Source: Desulfitobacterium_A sp035539115
Lineage (GTDB): Bacteria > Bacillota > Desulfitobacteriia > Desulfitobacteriales > Desulfitobacteriaceae
DNA: 64,000 nucleotides
Assembly (NCBI RefSeq): GCF_035539115.1
Contig: NZ_DATLJA010000084.1
Location: forward strand, 1 to 64,000
Reading direction: 5' to 3'
This document shows positions 44,477 through 53,330 of the stretch, in pieces. Position numbers and translations under genes: made by a program. The notes under the pieces are model-generated. The model made no database searches and was not told the DNA's origin. It saw nothing but the letters and a program-made list of their open reading frames with translations. The number at the start of each line of letters is the position of its first letter. Within the stretch, counting starts at the first letter, position 1.

Positions 44477-46531
44477 ATGAGCAAAGAAGATAAGATTTTC
44501 TATAATGTTTGTCCGCGCAATTGTTATGAGACGTGTGGCATATTAGCCCATGTACAGGATGGAACGTTACTTAAAGTGGAGGGAGATCCTCGTCATGGAT
44601 ACACTCAAGGCCGGCTCTGCGCCAAAGGATATGCTTATACAGAATATGTGTATAGTCCCCAGCGACTACGCTATCCGTTAAGACAATATCCGAGAGGATC
44701 AGGAAATTGGCAACGCTTGAGTTGGGAGGAAGCCCTCGAGATTATTGCAATCAAGATTTTGGAGCTCCATCAGCGCTATGGGTCCTCCTTAGCTTGTGGC
44801 TACAATAAATATTCCGGGAATCTAGGATTTCTCCATTTTGCGACCGAGGGCATGTTCCGAGGCTTCGGCTCACATACCAAACTCTATGGAGATACTTGTT
44901 TGGCGGCGGGGAGTGAGGCTGTAGCCTATAATCGCGGACGGATTGTGATTCCAGATCCTGAGGATATGGTGGAATCAAAGACGATCGTTCTCTGGGGGGT
45001 TAATCCCGCACGGACCGCAATTCATCAATGGAATTTCATCAATCAAGCACGAGATAGAGGGGCTAAGCTGCTGGTTATTGATCCCCTATTTACGCCTTCG
45101 GCAGCCCAAGCAGATATCTATCTTCAGATTACTCCGGGAACAGATGGGCTCTTGGCGATGGCGGTTACTAAAATTCTCCTGGAAGAGGGACAGTTTAACC
45201 TGGAGGATATCAATGAACAAATCCTGGGTTGGGAATCCTTGCGGAGTTATCTTCAGGAAAAGGTGACCCTTGAATATGCGAGTGAGGTTACTGGGGTATC
45301 GCAAGAGGGAATGAGGGAGCTGGCGGCCTTTTATCTGGAGAAACCGTGTACCACTTGGGCCGGGTTTGGCCTTCAGCGGTATTCCAATGGAGGCCAGAAT
45401 ATTCGCTGTATCGACGCCCTAGTCGCCCTAAGTGGAAACCATCATCTTAAAGGGGGTGGGCTTTACTATAATAATCTGGTGGAGGACGTATTTAAACAAG
45501 ATATTATGAACTTTCCGCGACCAGATAATCAGAATCCGATTATCGAGCGCAGTCTCGATATTAACTGTTTTGCCCAAGAGGCCTTAGCGCTAAAAGATCC
45601 TCCCTTAAAATTCTTATGGATTGCCAGCCGAAATCCCCTAAGTCAAGATCAAGATCTGCAGAATTGGCAAAAACTTTTGAAACAGCTGGAATTCGTGGTT
45701 ACTGTGGATTTATTTATGAATGAAACGACAGCCCAATCGGATATCGTTTTACCAGCAGCGAGCCCTTTTGAAGATTATGATTTGCACCGAAGTTACTGGC
45801 ATCAATGGATAGCGATTAATCAAAAGGCGATTCCCCCTTTTTTTGAAGCCAAGAGTGACTTGGAGATTGCTCGAAGTTTAACTCAGGTATTAAATAAGCT
45901 CCAGCCGAATTTCTCGAGCTTTCCCTACCAACTCACGGCTTTAGATTGGATAGCCGCTGAATTGACGCCGGAAATCCTCGCAAAGCTGGGGATAACCAAG
46001 TGGGAAGAGCTCCTGCAAGGGCCACGTAAACTCAAAATTTCGGAAGTGCCTTGGTATGAGCAGGTCTTTCAGACTAAGACGGGTAAATTTGAACTCTATT
46101 CGGCTGGAGCAAAGCAAAATCAACTTCCAGCCTTGGCTAGATTTCAAGAGCAGGAGACAAATTCTTCATATCCCTTACGCCTCCTCACTCCTCAGAGCAT
46201 GTTTCGGATTCATTCCCAATACAGAGCGCTTTCTTGGTTGAGCCAGGATCAGGGGATGGAAATGGTGGAGATGAATCCTCACGATGCGGAACAAAGAGGT
46301 TTAAAGGAGAAAGACAACGTTGCAATTTTCAATGATTGGGGATCCTGTCAACGGCGAGTGAGGTTAAGCAAGCGTGTTCCTCAAGGGGTTGTTGTGATTG
46401 CCCAAAGTGGCGAAGACTCGGTTAATAAATTATTGGCGAAGCAAGCAGCAGATATGGGCACTCAATACTCAGGTTCACGAGGAGCGGCCTATTATGATGC
46501 CTGGGTAGAAATAAAGACGAAGCTCCAATAG
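44477..46531 (+). CDS. cytoplasmic molybdopterin oxidoreductase (DMSO reductase family)
   Basis: I choose ATG 44477 with AGGAGG. 684 residues, no twin-arginine signal. The [4Fe-4S] motif is CPRNCYETCGILAH plus the later RLCAKGY Cys. YGDTCLAAGSEA holds a Cys at the expected Mo-ligand position. NPARTAIHQWNFI, VIDPLFTPSAAQADI and the C-terminal RIHSQYRALSWL support molybdopterin dinucleotide binding. It is followed 23 bp later by a four-cluster ferredoxin gene. Substrate is unknown. Confidence 0.9.
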   Translation: MSKEDKIFYNVCPRNCYETCGILAHVQDGTLLKVEGDPRHGYTQGRLCAKGYAYTEYVYSPQRLRYPLRQYPRGSGNWQRLSWEEALEIIAIKILELHQRYGSSLACGYNKYSGNLGFLHFATEGMFRGFGSHTKLYGDTCLAAGSEAVAYNRGRIVIPDPEDMVESKTIVLWGVNPARTAIHQWNFINQARDRGAKLLVIDPLFTPSAAQADIYLQITPGTDGLLAMAVTKILLEEGQFNLEDINEQILGWESLRSYLQEKVTLEYASEVTGVSQEGMRELAAFYLEKPCTTWAGFGLQRYSNGGQNIRCIDALVALSGNHHLKGGGLYYNNLVEDVFKQDIMNFPRPDNQNPIIERSLDINCFAQEALALKDPPLKFLWIASRNPLSQDQDLQNWQKLLKQLEFVVTVDLFMNETTAQSDIVLPAASPFEDYDLHRSYWHQWIAINQKAIPPFFEAKSDLEIARSLTQVLNKLQPNFSSFPYQLTALDWIAAELTPEILAKLGITKWEELLQGPRKLKISEVPWYEQVFQTKTGKFELYSAGAKQNQLPALARFQEQETNSSYPLRLLTPQSMFRIHSQYRALSWLSQDQGMEMVEMNPHDAEQRGLKEKDNVAIFNDWGSCQRRVRLSKRVPQGVVVIAQSGEDSVNKLLAKQAADMGTQYSGSRGAAYYDAWVEIKTKLQ

Positions 46532-46554
46532 TAAAGGGGGTGTGCGGGATAACG

Positions 46555-47100
46555 ATGCTTAATTCTAAAGGTTTTCTCTTTAATGTTGATCGTTGTATCG
46601 GGTGCCGTTCGTGTGAAATTGCTTGCAAGAATGAAAATAAGACAGCGAGTGGGGTGCAGTGGCGGAGAGTTACCGAAAATGAAGATGGAACGTATCTGTC
46701 TATTGCTTGCAATCATTGTTCTAGTCCGGAGTGCTTTCGAGTTTGTCCTCAGCATGCTTACGTCAAAAGACGGGATGGAATAGTACTCATTGATTCCAAC
46801 CGTTGCGCCGGGTGCAAAACTTGCGTTTCAGCCTGTCCCTATCATGCTCCCCAATTTGATCCTGTTCAGAACAGAACGAGTAAATGTAACTACTGCCTTG
46901 ATCGTCAAAAAGCGGGTTTACTTCCGGCCTGCGTAACGGCTTGTTCAACGGGTGCTTTGCAAGTTTTAGATCTCGGTAAAGATTTCGATAAAGATACTCT
47001 GGCTACAGTGGAAGGGTTTCCAGATATTCGCTTGACTAACCCGTCGATCCGATTTTATCCAGCCAAGCCGAAGAAAAGATATTGGTTAAAGAATAGCTAA
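46555..47100 (+). CDS. four-cluster ferredoxin subunit (DmsB/NrfC-like)
   Basis: I choose ATG 46555; the frame start at 46540 abuts the ribosome site. 181 residues with four Cys groups: CIGCRSCEIAC, CNHCSSPECFRVCP, CAGCKTCVSACP and CNYCLDRQKAGLLPACVTAC. It should pass electrons to the molybdoenzyme coded upstream. No membrane subunit follows, so the pair probably works in the cytoplasm with a soluble donor. Confidence 0.9.
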   Translation: MLNSKGFLFNVDRCIGCRSCEIACKNENKTASGVQWRRVTENEDGTYLSIACNHCSSPECFRVCPQHAYVKRRDGIVLIDSNRCAGCKTCVSACPYHAPQFDPVQNRTSKCNYCLDRQKAGLLPACVTACSTGALQVLDLGKDFDKDTLATVEGFPDIRLTNPSIRFYPAKPKKRYWLKNS

Positions 47101-47130
47101 AAGCACCTCAAATCCGAGGTGCTTTTTTTT
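47101..47130 (+). terminator. rho-independent terminator
   Basis: AAGCACCTC / GAGGTGCTT with T8. Confidence 0.9.
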
Positions 47131-47195
47131 ATACTAACAGAAACTTCCATGAACCTGCCGATTCACAGGGAGGTATGAAAATGTAGTCCATTTTC

Positions 47196-47458
47196 GTAAG
47201 AAAGTATAAGTTTTGGGCAGATAAACTCTAAGTGCAGCCAGCGGTTTTCGCTTTCCTACGATGAATGCGGTTAAGTTCGGCAGGATAAGGCGACTAAGGC
47301 CATCGCTTTGGCGCTGACCAAGTCTTCTATATCCTACGATGCATGTATTTATGCCCGGCAGGATAAGGCAACTATGACTACCACCTTCGCTAGGGCTTGG
47401 TGCTAGCCAAGTTTTCTTTATCGCTAAAGCTCGGCGAAAGCCGGGTTTTCTTTAGGCC
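47196..47458. repeat. dispersed repeat family, copy B with internal duplication
   Basis: Starts AAGAAAGTATAAGTTTTGGG as in the other copies. It is enlarged by two tandem units of about 80 bp, each beginning CCTACGATG and containing GGCAGGATAAGGC, then the usual GGTTTTCTTTA end. Internal hairpins such as TATCCT / AGGATA are present. Confidence 0.75.
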
Positions 47459-47492
47459 TTCGTAGCGGTAAATACAATCATATGTCGATTTT

Positions 47493-47510
47493 TTTGTAGC
47501 TTTCTACAAA
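47493..47510 (+). promoter_or_regulatory. dyad operator in front of the first torD-dms operon
   Basis: TTTGTAG-CTTT-CTACAAA is a perfect dyad; a -10-like AATAAT lies about 13 bp downstream. The same dyad stands at 52551 before the second operon. TTGTA-N6-TACAA spacing resembles CRP/FNR-family sites. Confidence 0.6.
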
Positions 47511-47552
47511 TTTCTATGTGCAATAATGAACAATGAAAAGGAGGTGTTACTA

Positions 47553-48260
47553 ATGAACAAAGAAAACCCGTTAGAAATGACTCAACCTTTATTAGAAACA
47601 CGAATTTTTGTTTATGACGTATTAAGGAGAACCTTTTTGGAAGAACCCACGAAGGAATTCTTGAACATTATTACGGAAAAAGGATTCATCGAATCGTTTC
47701 CATTTACTAAGGAAAATGAAGACATTCACGAAGGGATAGAACATATTACTGCGTTTTTGCAGGAGCATGATATGAAGAGTGGAAGGGAGTACGATGACTT
47801 ACACTGGGATTATACGCGCATGTTTATTGGACCGGATAAATTACCGGCTCCACTTTGGGAATCAGCATACTTGAACAAAGAGCGCCTTCTTTTTCAAGAA
47901 CAAACCCTTAAGGTTAGACAAGCTTATTTAAAATATCAATTCTTGCCCAAGCATTTTAAACAGGAAGCCGACGATCATTTAGGCTTAGAACTGGATTTTA
48001 TGTACCAACTGAGCGAACTATCCTTGAAATATTTACAACAACAGGATTTTACGGGGCTAAGGGAAGTCCTGGAAGATCAAAAGGTGTTTTTGCAAGGCCA
48101 TTTACTAAAGTGGGTGCCTGAGCTAACTCAAAAGATTCTTGCAAGTGCTAACCTGGCCCTCTATCCAGGCATGGCGAAGATTCTTAATGGCTATCTCACC
48201 TTAGATCTTGAAGCTCTAGAAGAGCTTTTGGATATAAATTATGAAGGCGTTTTAAATTAA
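47553..48260 (+). CDS. TorD/DmsD-family molybdoenzyme chaperone, copy 1
   Basis: I choose ATG 47553 (AAGGAGGTG). 235 residues, all-helical. YDDLHWDYTRMFIGPDKLPA holds the TorD-type YTRLF-GP motif. LWESAYLNKERLLFQE and ADDHLGLELDFM are further signatures. It binds the Tat signal of the cognate reductase and helps cofactor insertion. It precedes the reductase gene by 16 bp and has a close paralogue at 52611. Confidence 0.88.
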   Translation: MNKENPLEMTQPLLETRIFVYDVLRRTFLEEPTKEFLNIITEKGFIESFPFTKENEDIHEGIEHITAFLQEHDMKSGREYDDLHWDYTRMFIGPDKLPAPLWESAYLNKERLLFQEQTLKVRQAYLKYQFLPKHFKQEADDHLGLELDFMYQLSELSLKYLQQQDFTGLREVLEDQKVFLQGHLLKWVPELTQKILASANLALYPGMAKILNGYLTLDLEALEELLDINYEGVLN

Positions 48261-48276
48261 CTGGAGGTGAATTAAC

Positions 48277-50886
48277 GTGGCAAATCTCATTGAGAAGGCA
48301 AAAAATTACACAATGAGCAGAAGGTCTTTTCTAGGTTTATCAGCAGGAGCTGCAGCGGCGATTACGCTTCCAGGCTGTGGACTGACAAAAGTAGATTCGA
48401 CTACGGCAGCGGCAAATCTAGCGAATAAGGAAGGGGAATGGATTCCTGCAGCCTGTTGGCACAATTGCGGTGGACGTTGCTTGAACAAAGCCTATGTTGT
48501 CGATGGGGTTGTCGTCAGACAGAAAACAGATGATACCCATCCCGACTCTCCCGATTATCCGCAACAAAGAGGTTGCCATCGCGGACGTTCCCAAAGACAC
48601 GATGTATTTGGAGCTGACCGCATCAAATATCCGATGAAACGTAAAAACTGGGCACCCGGTGGCGGTAATAAGGAATTACGGGGAAAAGACGAATGGGTTC
48701 GTATTTCCTGGGACGAGGCAATGGATCTTGTAGCTGGAGAATTAAAGCGAATTAAAGAACAGTATGGAAATAAATCCATTCTTGGTTCAAGCAGACTCCT
48801 TAATTTCTATGGTGGGGGTCTTGTAAGATGGGGATCATCTTCATCAGGTGCATGGGGAGTCGTTCAAGAATGTATGACTGGTTTCTTCTCATGGAAGTCA
48901 AACGACAGACTGGACTGGAGAAATGCCAAACTCATTGTGATGTGGGGATCCAATCCTGCTCGTTCTAACTTGGGGAATCCGACTTACAACCTCATGCAAG
49001 CGAAAAAAGCGGGAGCAAAAATTATCATTGTTGACCCTGTTGTAACGCCAACGGTAAAAACCTTAGCTGACAAGCATATTCCTTGCCGGCCGGGAACGGA
49101 TACGGCGCTGCTTTTGGCAATGGCTTATCACATGATCGAAAACAATCTCCAAGATCAGGATTTCCTTGACCGGTGTACAGTAGGATTTGATAAAGATCAT
49201 CTGCCTGAAGGTGCAGATCCTAAGGAGAATTTCAAAGATTATGTTTTAGGCACTTATGATGGGGTTCCCAAAACTCCTGAATGGGCTTCGGAAATTTGCG
49301 GAACAGACCCCAAACTTATTAGGGATTTTGCAACAGAAATTGCGACAACCAAACCGATGATTTTTACTTCCTCCTTTGCACCTGCACGTACCTACAGAGG
49401 ACAGCAATTCTGTCAGGCATTTCTTACCGTTGGCTGGATGACTGGAAACGTAGGAAAATCGGGTGCCGGGGTTTGGACGATGAACTATGCAGCAAATCAG
49501 AGTTATGGCGGTACAACCCTTGTTAAAGCTGGAGGTACAGGTCTTCCCCCTGCTAAAAATCCATTATTTCCGGATGTAACCTACGGAGCATACGACGGTT
49601 ATAGATGGGCTAACCCCAAAAATCCGGTTGCCAATGGTATGGCTTATTGTGAAACCTATGACGCCATCTTAAACGGTGAATACACCGGAACAAACGGACG
49701 GGGAAAAGTTCCTTGCGATATCCGTTTGATTTGGTTGGTCCGTGATGGATACGGTTATAACTACTTAAATCAATCCTCTGATATTAATAAGGGAATTAAA
49801 GCCTTCCGCAAAGTCGATTTTGTCGTAACCAATGATATTGTTCTTTCAACCATCTCAAAATATGCGGACATCGTTTTACCTGCAACCACAGAATGGGAAA
49901 AAGATGGGACAATTTTACAGGGGAATCCGGAAGCGATCTTTATTACCCCAAAAGTAGTGGAGCCACTTTATGAGGCAAAAACAGAAGAGTGGATGGATCG
50001 TGAACTTGCAAAACGCCTCGGGCTGAATTCGGATGAAATTTATCCCATCAGCGGGAAACAACAATTTTTCAACAGCCTTGCCGGAGCTCAAGTGATTAAA
50101 GAGGACGGAGTAAATTACGAGACCTTGGTCACAATTACGGATAAAGATATTCAAGAATGGGGTATTAAAGGAAAACAGCAACAAGGAAAGATTGCCCTGA
50201 ATGACTTGGTTAAACAGGGCGTTTACCAAGTGCCGAGAACTCCAGATGACAAACTCACCGTGATTCAGGGAGCAGATTTTGTGAAAGATCCGAAAGCCCA
50301 TCCTCTAACGACCAAAAGTGGCAAACTCGAAATCCACTGTCAAGCTCTTTCAGATAAGATTGCGGCATACGGCTTGACGACGGTCCCGCCAATCGCGAAG
50401 TATGAACCGCCGCTGGACGGCTATGAAGCGACCTTTAAAGATTGGAAAAGCAAAGAAAAGGGGCAATATCCCTTCCAGCTCATTACGATCCACTACGGAA
50501 GACGTTCCCATTCCACATTCGATAATATTCCACAGCTCAGAGAAGCCTATCCTGAGGACTTTGTAATGAACACAAGAGACGGGCAAGCCCTTGGTCTTAA
50601 AAATGGAGAGACCGTTTTAATTGAGAGCGCCTATGGAAAAGTAATCCGGCCTCTTACCCTCTCCGAATCAATGATGCCAGGTGTGGTAACCCTGGGTGAA
50701 GGAGCCTGGGCAGAAATTGAGGATACAACAGATATTGATAAAGCCGGTGCAACAAACACGCTTTGCGGAGCTCGGTTAAGCGGACAAGGGGAAGAACCTT
50801 GGAATACAACGATTGTTCATGTTGAGAAATACACCGGTGAACCGTTAAAACCGGATGATGAGTGGAAGCAAAGAATCATATTTTAG
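48277..50886 (+). CDS. Tat-exported DMSO-reductase-type catalytic subunit, copy 1
   Basis: GTG start with GGAGGTG. 869 residues. The N-terminus carries a twin-arginine signal, SRRSFLGLSAGAAA, ending in a lipobox-like LPGC, so it should face the outside. CWHNCGGRCLNKAY plus RGCHRGRSQ bind [4Fe-4S]. RWGSSSSGAWG offers Ser at the Mo-ligand position, as in DmsA. NPARSNLGNPTYNLMQAKKA, CRPGTDTALLLAMAY and RRSHSTFDNIPQL contact the cofactor. Substrate unknown; the electron path is DmsB and DmsC-like subunits downstream. Confidence 0.92.
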   Translation: MANLIEKAKNYTMSRRSFLGLSAGAAAAITLPGCGLTKVDSTTAAANLANKEGEWIPAACWHNCGGRCLNKAYVVDGVVVRQKTDDTHPDSPDYPQQRGCHRGRSQRHDVFGADRIKYPMKRKNWAPGGGNKELRGKDEWVRISWDEAMDLVAGELKRIKEQYGNKSILGSSRLLNFYGGGLVRWGSSSSGAWGVVQECMTGFFSWKSNDRLDWRNAKLIVMWGSNPARSNLGNPTYNLMQAKKAGAKIIIVDPVVTPTVKTLADKHIPCRPGTDTALLLAMAYHMIENNLQDQDFLDRCTVGFDKDHLPEGADPKENFKDYVLGTYDGVPKTPEWASEICGTDPKLIRDFATEIATTKPMIFTSSFAPARTYRGQQFCQAFLTVGWMTGNVGKSGAGVWTMNYAANQSYGGTTLVKAGGTGLPPAKNPLFPDVTYGAYDGYRWANPKNPVANGMAYCETYDAILNGEYTGTNGRGKVPCDIRLIWLVRDGYGYNYLNQSSDINKGIKAFRKVDFVVTNDIVLSTISKYADIVLPATTEWEKDGTILQGNPEAIFITPKVVEPLYEAKTEEWMDRELAKRLGLNSDEIYPISGKQQFFNSLAGAQVIKEDGVNYETLVTITDKDIQEWGIKGKQQQGKIALNDLVKQGVYQVPRTPDDKLTVIQGADFVKDPKAHPLTTKSGKLEIHCQALSDKIAAYGLTTVPPIAKYEPPLDGYEATFKDWKSKEKGQYPFQLITIHYGRRSHSTFDNIPQLREAYPEDFVMNTRDGQALGLKNGETVLIESAYGKVIRPLTLSESMMPGVVTLGEGAWAEIEDTTDIDKAGATNTLCGARLSGQGEEPWNTTIVHVEKYTGEPLKPDDEWKQRIIF

Positions 50887-50899
50887 GAGGTGACACTTG

Positions 50900-51442
50900 A
50901 TGGGACAAAAAGGGTTCTATTATGATCAAGTTGTTTGTACGGGATGTAAAGCATGCCAAATTGCCTGTAAAGATAAAAATGATCTGAAAGTAGGGGAGCT
51001 GTTCCGCAAAGTATTTGATTTTGAAGGCGGAACATATCCAGATGTATGGGGCAGTTTCTTTTCCTTAGGGTGTAATCACTGTGATCATCCGAAATGTGCC
51101 GAGAACTGTCCAACGGGTGCTATTTACAAACGGGAAAAAGATGGTTTGGTCGTTCAGGATCGAAAAAAATGCATCGGCTGTAAACTGTGCACCTGGTCTT
51201 GTCCTTACGGACGTCCGCAATACCTTAAAGAACAGGGCAAAAGCGGAAAATGTGACGGATGCGCAGACTTGGTCGACCAAGGCCAAAATCCGGTATGTGT
51301 TGATTCATGCCCGTTGAGAGCAATCAAATTCGGGGATATTGAGGAACTGCGCCAAAAATACGGCAAGAATGCCGATGCGCCAGGTCTGCCGAGTTCTGAA
51401 ACGACTCACCCCAATCTCATCATTAATGTTAAGAAACACTAA
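50900..51442 (+). CDS. DmsB-like four-cluster ferredoxin, copy 1
   Basis: ATG 50900 with AGGAGGTGA. 180 residues. CTGCKACQIACKDKND, CNHCDHPKCAENCP, CIGCKLCTWSCPYG and CDGCADLVDQGQNPVCVDSC carry four clusters. It links the membrane anchor to the catalytic subunit. It has a close paralogue at 55915. Confidence 0.93.
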   Translation: MGQKGFYYDQVVCTGCKACQIACKDKNDLKVGELFRKVFDFEGGTYPDVWGSFFSLGCNHCDHPKCAENCPTGAIYKREKDGLVVQDRKKCIGCKLCTWSCPYGRPQYLKEQGKSGKCDGCADLVDQGQNPVCVDSCPLRAIKFGDIEELRQKYGKNADAPGLPSSETTHPNLIINVKKH

Positions 51443-51478
51443 ATCGTATCATCATTTAGCGTAAGGAGGTAAGGAAAA

Positions 51479-52351
51479 ATGATATTTGCCGAAGAGTGGC
51501 CATTAATGACGTTTACGCTCTTAGCACAGCTGAGTATAGGCACGTTTATTATCTTAATGGTTATTAAAGCTCTTATTGGGAATCAAGACTCGCAAGCTTC
51601 AAAGGCACTGCGCTTTGGATTTACGGTGGTGGGCCCAGTTACTTTGTTAGCCTTAATTTTTTCCGTATTTCACTTAGGTGATCCCTTAGGTGCTCCGCGT
51701 TCCATCTTGAACCTTGCATCTTCTTGGTTAAGTCGTGAGATTTTAACGACGGGTGGCTTTTTCGCCCTATGGATTGTCTTTTGGTGGCTATCTCGTAAAG
51801 GGAAAGAAAGCCATGCTTTGGGGTGGGTCACAGCACTCGTTGGCTTAGCAGCGATCTTGAGTATGTCTCATATCTATAGTTCCTCAGTTCGTCCAGCTTG
51901 GGCCAATACGAACACATACGTCGCCTTTTTCGGAGCAACCTTGGCGATGGGCGTCTTAGGGGCTGTAAGTGTCTTTGTTTTGGGAATGAAGGGTAGTTTT
52001 TCCGAAGCTGTGACCAAGGCCCTTACAACGGTGAGCTATGTTGGTGTAGCAGCTGTCGTCTTGCCTCTGCTTTATTTCCCCATGTACCTATCTGGTCTGA
52101 AAACAGGTGGAGTAACTGCTGAAGCATCTGCCCAGGTTCTGACGGGAAGTATGGGTCTGCTGATTTTCAGGGCAATTCTCTCTGTAATCGGTGCCGTACT
52201 GCTGGTTTATCTGTTGAAAAAACAGGGGAACAAGGCTCAAAGCTTTCCTATGAGTGTGATTCTCCTGGCACTAGTTCTGGTTGTTGCTGGCGAATTTATG
52301 GGCCGGTATTTCTTCTACGCCTGTGGTATTTCGCCGATTATTGGAATCTGA
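51479..52351 (+). CDS. DmsC-like membrane anchor, copy 1
   Basis: 290 residues, AAGGAGGTAAGG ribosome site. Eight membrane helices. FAEEWPLMTFTLLAQLSIGT and SVFHLGDPLGAPRSILNLAS with SSWLSREIL are DmsC-family motifs. It oxidises menaquinol and passes electrons to the DmsB-like protein. Last gene of operon 1, followed by a terminator at 52408. Confidence 0.92.
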   Translation: MIFAEEWPLMTFTLLAQLSIGTFIILMVIKALIGNQDSQASKALRFGFTVVGPVTLLALIFSVFHLGDPLGAPRSILNLASSWLSREILTTGGFFALWIVFWWLSRKGKESHALGWVTALVGLAAILSMSHIYSSSVRPAWANTNTYVAFFGATLAMGVLGAVSVFVLGMKGSFSEAVTKALTTVSYVGVAAVVLPLLYFPMYLSGLKTGGVTAEASAQVLTGSMGLLIFRAILSVIGAVLLVYLLKKQGNKAQSFPMSVILLALVLVVAGEFMGRYFFYACGISPIIGI

Positions 52352-52407
52352 GAAGAGTTCTTTCAGATTATGTGATTACTATAACTGGCATGAAGAATTT
52401 CGTTTCA

Positions 52408-52436
52408 AAGCACCTCGTACAAGCGAGGTGCTTTTT
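52408..52436 (+). terminator. terminator of dms operon 1
   Basis: AAGCACCTCG / CGAGGTGCTT with T5. Confidence 0.9.
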
Positions 52437-52438
52437 CT

Positions 52439-52531
52439 ACTAACAGAAAGTAAAAGTTTAGGGCAGATAACATAAGTGCAACCAGCGGCTTTCGTTCTTC
52501 GCTAAGCTCAGCGAAAGTCGGGTTTTCTTTA
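52439..52531. repeat. dispersed repeat family, copy C
   Basis: ACTAACAGAAAGTAAAAGTT opening, GGGCAGATAACATAAGTGCA core and GTCGGGTTTTCTTTA end as in the other copies. It holds a GCTTTCG / CGAAAG hairpin. It lies directly after a terminator. Confidence 0.8.
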
Positions 52532-52550
52532 TACAAATAATCGACAAATT

Positions 52551-52570
52551 TTTTGTAGCTTTTTACAAAA
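52551..52570 (+). promoter_or_regulatory. dyad operator in front of the second torD-dms operon
   Basis: TTTTGTAG-CTTT-TTACAAAA, one mismatch, conserved with 47493. AATAAT follows at 52581 as a likely -10. Confidence 0.6.
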
Positions 52571-52610
52571 TGCTTTGTGTAATAATGAACATGAAAAGGG
52601 GGTGTTACCA

Positions 52611-53309
52611 ATGAAACAAGAAAACGGCTTGAACGCTCAACCTTTATTAGAGGCGCGAGTTTTTGTTTACGATGTCTTAAGGAGAACCTTCTTAGAAGAA
52701 CCTACGAAAGAGTTTTTGAACCTCATTATGGACAAAGAATTTACTGTAACGTTCCCATTTACTGAGGAAAATGCAGAGATTCGTGAGGGAATCGCTCAGA
52801 TTGCTGTATTCTTGCAGGAGCATGATTTAAAAAGCGAAAATGAATACAATGATTTGCACTGGGATTATACGCGCATGTTTATTGGACCGGATAAATTACC
52901 GGCTCCACTTTGGGAATCAGCTTATCTAAATAAAGAACGGCTCCTTTTTCAAGAACAAACCCTTAAGGTTAGGCACGCTTACTTAAATTATCAATTCTTA
53001 CCTAAACATTTTAAACAGGAAGCCGATGACCATTTAGGCTTAGAACTGGATTTTATGTACCAACTAAGCGAACTATCCTTGAGATATTTGCAACAAGAGG
53101 ATTTCACAGAGCTAAAAGTAGTCCTAGAAGATCAAAAGGCGTTTTTGCAAGAGCACTTATTGAAGTGGGTTCCTGATTTAACTCAAAAAATCCTTGCAAG
53201 TGCTAATTTGGCCTTCTATCCTGGCATGGCCAAAATTCTTAACGGCTATTTAGCCTTAGATCTTGAAGCTCTTGAAGAGCTTTTGGATATAGATTACACG
53301 GTGTCTTAA
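52611..53309 (+). CDS. TorD/DmsD-family molybdoenzyme chaperone, copy 2
   Basis: I choose ATG 52611 (AAAGGGGGTG). 232 residues, nearly the same as the copy at 47553, with identical LHWDYTRMFIGPDKLPAP and LWESAYLNKERLLFQEQ stretches; differences concentrate at residues 45-80. It should serve the downstream reductase, whose signal peptide is also near-identical, so chaperones may be exchangeable. Confidence 0.88.
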   Translation: MKQENGLNAQPLLEARVFVYDVLRRTFLEEPTKEFLNLIMDKEFTVTFPFTEENAEIREGIAQIAVFLQEHDLKSENEYNDLHWDYTRMFIGPDKLPAPLWESAYLNKERLLFQEQTLKVRHAYLNYQFLPKHFKQEADDHLGLELDFMYQLSELSLRYLQQEDFTELKVVLEDQKAFLQEHLLKWVPDLTQKILASANLAFYPGMAKILNGYLALDLEALEELLDIDYTVS

Positions 53310-53330
53310 ATTAACTGGAGGTGAATGAAC

